Below, one piece after another: positions 63,019 to 64,000 of a stretch of 64,000 bases of DNA. The notes below the pieces were generated by a model that saw only the letters and a program-made list of their open reading frames with translations, was not told the origin of the DNA and did no database searches. The position numbers and the translations under genes were made by a program. Origin of the DNA: Bradyrhizobium algeriense (lineage in GTDB: Bacteria; Pseudomonadota; Alphaproteobacteria; Rhizobiales; Xanthobacteraceae); the NCBI RefSeq assembly GCF_036924595.1, contig NZ_JAZHRV010000001.1:2542001-2606000 (forward strand). The letters are read 5' to 3'. The number at the start of each line of letters is the position of its first letter. Within the stretch, counting starts at the first letter, position 1.

Positions 63019-63096
63019 GAACGGCGCGGACCCTTGTTATATGCGGCATCAGCCGTACATTAGCCGCGCAACAATAACCATGCAAAACGAGTTTCG

Positions 63097-63801
63097 ATGC
63101 CCGATCTCTCTGCCTTCCCGATCACCAAACGCTGGCCCGCCAAACATCCCGACCGCCTTCAGCTCTACTCGCTGCCGACACCGAACGGCGTCAAGGTCTC
63201 GATCATGCTGGAAGAGATCGGATTGCCCTACGAGGTGCATCTGGTCGACTTCAACAAGGACGACCAGAAGACGTCGGAATTCCTGTCGCTGAACCCGAAC
63301 GGCAAGATCCCGGCGATCCTCGATCCGGACGGGCCCGGCGGCAAGCCGCTGCCGCTGTTCGAGTCCGGGGCGATCCTGCAATACCTTGCGGAAAAGACCG
63401 GCAAGCTCCTGCCAGCCGATCCGGCGCGGCGATACCAGACCATCCAGTGGCTGCACTTTCAGATGGGCGGGATCGGACCGATGTTCGGGCAGGTCGGCTT
63501 CTTCCACAAATTCGCCGGCAAGGAATTTGCCGACAAGCGGCCGCTCGAGCGTTACGTCGCCGAGTCGAAGCGCCTGCTGGACATGATGGAGACGCGGCTT
63601 GCCGGACGGCAATGGATCATGGACGACGAATATTCCATCGCCGACATCTCCATGCTCGGCTGGGTCCGCAACCTGATCGGCTTCTACGGTGCGCGCGATC
63701 TCGTCGCATTCGATACGCTGAAGCAGGTGCCGACATGGCTGGAACGCGGGCTCGCCCGGCCGGCGGTGCAGCGCGGGCTCGACATACCGAAGCGGCCCTA
63801 A
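63097..63801 (+). CDS. Glutathione S-transferase (YghU/Nu-like)
   Basis: A 234-residue GST. The N-terminal thioredoxin-like domain has TPNGVKVSIMLEEIGLPYEV and NPNGKIPAILDPDGPGG; the helical C-terminal domain has a WIMDDEYSIADISMLGWVRN motif, typical of the YghU/YfcG group that uses GSH disulfides. The gene is divergent from the SDR gene and overlaps the convergent small gene by four bases. Confidence 0.9.
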   Translation: MPDLSAFPITKRWPAKHPDRLQLYSLPTPNGVKVSIMLEEIGLPYEVHLVDFNKDDQKTSEFLSLNPNGKIPAILDPDGPGGKPLPLFESGAILQYLAEKTGKLLPADPARRYQTIQWLHFQMGGIGPMFGQVGFFHKFAGKEFADKRPLERYVAESKRLLDMMETRLAGRQWIMDDEYSIADISMLGWVRNLIGFYGARDLVAFDTLKQVPTWLERGLARPAVQRGLDIPKRP

Positions 63802-64000
63802 GCGGCGCGCTTGAGCAGCTCATAAACAAGAGGATTGTCGGCGCAGGCGCTGAAGCCGCATTCGAGCAGTGTCGTCACCACGTTGGCTGCTGTCAGCGTG
63901 ATCACGAGCCACACCGCGATTTGCGCGAAGGCGCCGCCGGTGGCCGGCAGCACGGCTTTGTCTTCTTCGAACTGGCGGTCGAACAGCAGGATCACGGCAA
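63798..64000 (-). CDS. Small membrane protein, possibly cut by window edge
   Basis: At least 65 residues with a long hydrophobic stretch (FAQIAVWLVITLTAANVVTT) followed by LLECGFSACADNPLVYELL. The frame continues towards the right edge; a GTG at 63995 could be its start, but an upstream start outside the window is possible. No function recognised. Confidence 0.5.
   Translation of the reverse strand, partial: AVILLFDRQFEEDKAVLPATGGAFAQIAVWLVITLTAANVVTTLLECGFSACADNPLVYELLKRAA

Overview
The window looks like a chromosomal segment of a Bradyrhizobium-type alphaproteobacterium (Nitrobacteraceae). This is inferred from the high GC content, the palindromic intergenic repeats containing a GCGAGCGAAGCGAAGCAATCC core, and local gene content typical of that group: bpt, an RDD protein, hemB, a DUF6163 protein and ldtR in a row, mntH, an ars cluster with aqpS, and TctABC with a sugar-acid dehydratase. 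No insertion sequence, phage, CRISPR array, rRNA or tRNA gene was recognised. The window cuts a PQQ-dependent dehydrogenase at its left edge and possibly a small membrane protein at its right edge.

Layout. 1-8.3 kb is a metal and oxyanion section: a CDF cation exporter, a coupled chrB-chrA pair, an MFS carrier, a secreted tandem DUF1259 protein and a frameshifted TauE/SafE exporter. The chrBA operon and the DUF1259 gene share a near-identical promoter, 5' hairpin and short upstream reading frame. 8.5-12.2 kb holds an EamA carrier, RidA and two tandem MFS carriers. 12.2-16.1 kb is an arsenic island: a flavoprotein with a Cys-rich tail and an ArsR on one strand, and ArsR, a thioredoxin-type arsenate reductase, an aquaglyceroporin and a glutaredoxin-type arsenate reductase on the other. 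16.1-20.1 kb has a class III adenylate cyclase and two more MFS exporters.

20.2-27.5 kb holds a secreted animal-type haem peroxidase with RTX repeats, then a tightly coupled operon (PspA-type protein, YqiJ-type protein, flotillin) divergent from mntH. The PspA-type protein carries an N-terminal region that reads like the non-catalytic N-terminus of an IS605-family TnpB protein, which is the most unusual architecture in the window. Matching Fur/Mur-type palindromes lie upstream of the peroxidase and between mntH and the PspA operon.

27.6-32.3 kb is housekeeping: bpt, RDD, hemB, DUF6163 and ldtR. 32.4-36.9 kb is a carbohydrate-type ABC importer preceded by a tandem dyad array. 37-47.6 kb is a run of small exported or membrane proteins, a cupin-VOC pair divergent from an OhrR-like regulator, SDR, GNAT and SRPBCC proteins, a second class III cyclase, an ArsR-SRPBCC operon and a DUF899 gene. 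47.5-52.6 kb is a tricarboxylate-type TctABC importer with a LysR regulator and 5-dehydro-4-deoxyglucarate dehydratase, fitting sugar-acid uptake and catabolism. 52.9-64 kb holds an IclR regulator, a frameshifted NQO-type oxidoreductase, DUF2167, a Lin0512 and IlvD/Edd dehydratase pair, a SWIM/2H-phosphoesterase chimera, a CtpA-type protease, a HAD phosphatase, an atypical SDR and a glutathione S-transferase.

Family names rest on reading the translated sequences against remembered family signatures. No database search was run.
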